From contig JAKDLE010000207.1 in the NCBI GenBank assembly GCA_030453005.1, positions 1 through 5,982 on the forward strand: a stretch of DNA of 5,982 nt. The letters run 5' to 3'. A program made the translations under genes and the position numbers. The notes beneath the pieces were generated by a model. It was not told the DNA's origin. It saw only the letters and a list, made by a program, of their open reading frames with translations, and made no database searches. Below, piece by piece: positions 5,793-5,982 of this stretch. Each line of letters begins with the position of its first letter. The stretch's first letter is position 1. The stretch comes from Pseudonocardia sp. (GTDB taxonomy: Bacteria > Actinomycetota > Actinomycetes > Mycobacteriales > Pseudonocardiaceae).

Positions 5793-5942
5793 TCACGCAC
5801 CCACCGGCCAGTGCTCGACCTGCACGTCGGGCATCGGAAAGTCCTTCGGGTTGCCCGTCGCCAGCCTCGCCCCGTGCACGGACGCCCGCGCAGGTGATCG
5901 ATGAGGACGGTGGAGTCGAGGACGTAGAGTGGACTTTCGCAC
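5793..5942 (-). pseudogene. vapC-like PIN-domain toxin remnant with internal deletion and frame disruption
   Basis: Both ends of a VapC ribonuclease toxin are visible but not the middle. The N-terminal piece, LYVLDSTVLIDHLRGR (5929-5882), holds the first conserved Asp of the PIN active site. The C-terminal piece, VHGARLATGNPKDFPMP and onward to VEHWPVGA (5879-5796), ends at TGA 5795-5793 and lies in another frame. Full VapC proteins have about 130 residues; here the pieces are adjacent, so roughly 85-90 residues with the central acidic residues are missing, judged from memory of the family. The N-terminal piece has no in-frame start: a TAG lies just before it, and the nearby GTG (5942) is off by one base. 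That GTG is in frame with the C-terminal piece, giving a 49-codon ORF whose first half is nonsense. It cannot encode an active toxin. The gene ends 58 nt before the glnA start. Confidence 0.75.
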
Positions 5943-5954
5943 TATTGATGATCT

Positions 5955-5982
5955 TTAGGCGGCCTCCGCGAGGACGTCGAGC
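5955..5982 (-). CDS. Possible C-terminal end of a VapB-type antitoxin, cut by window edge
   Basis: Eight sense codons reading LDVLAEAA followed by TAA (5957-5955) lie 12 nt upstream of the GTG of the vapC remnant. Antitoxin genes usually stand immediately before vapC, and this position and composition fit. The visible piece is far too short to recognise a family, so this rests on context alone. It may be intact or also decayed beyond the window. Confidence 0.3.

Noticed and set aside
5894..5982. Plus-strand frame starting at GTG 5894 and open to the window edge
   Set aside because: The translation has no recognisable pattern, while the opposite strand gives clear PIN-domain sequence over the same bases.

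Overview
This is a very GC-rich chromosomal window from an actinomycete. The codon use, the GlnA2-type glutamine synthetase, the small SRPBCC protein and the PIN-domain remnant all look like Pseudonocardiaceae, perhaps Pseudonocardia; the genus is inferred from protein flavour, not proven. No RNA gene, CRISPR array, insertion sequence or prophage is visible.

Layout from the left edge: (i) the 3' part of a plus-strand ABC-type AAA ATPase (COG3910-like), cut by the window edge and preceded by a suspicious G-rich stretch; (ii) a short convergent intergenic region with nested inverted repeats; (iii) a minus-strand block. Read in its own direction (right to left), the block holds glnA2-like glutamine synthetase, a GNAT acetyltransferase, DNA primase dnaG, a small conserved protein overlapping dnaG by ATGA, and an SRPBCC-fold protein; (iv) at the right edge, a broken vapC-like toxin gene and possibly the last codons of its antitoxin, also on the minus strand.

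The minus-strand genes are tightly packed: 39 nt between glnA and the GNAT gene, 10 nt between GNAT and dnaG, a 4-nt overlap between dnaG and the next gene, and 83 nt before the SRPBCC gene. Three of them (glnA, dnaG, SRPBCC) have a TANNNT -10 hexamer ending 6 or 7 nt before the start codon and no convincing Shine-Dalgarno sequence. This is the signature of leaderless transcripts in actinobacteria, so the block may carry several internal promoters rather than one. The glnA promoter also has a GAAAC-n6-GTAAC pair that fits the core of the GlnR (nitrogen regulator) binding consensus.

Biologically this is mostly housekeeping: replication priming (DnaG) and nitrogen or polyamine glutamylation (GlnA2). 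The least ordinary items are the decayed toxin gene next to the glnA promoter, the repeated leaderless architecture, and the dnaG -10 element that contains the stop codon of the preceding gene. I see no convincing undescribed multi-gene system here.
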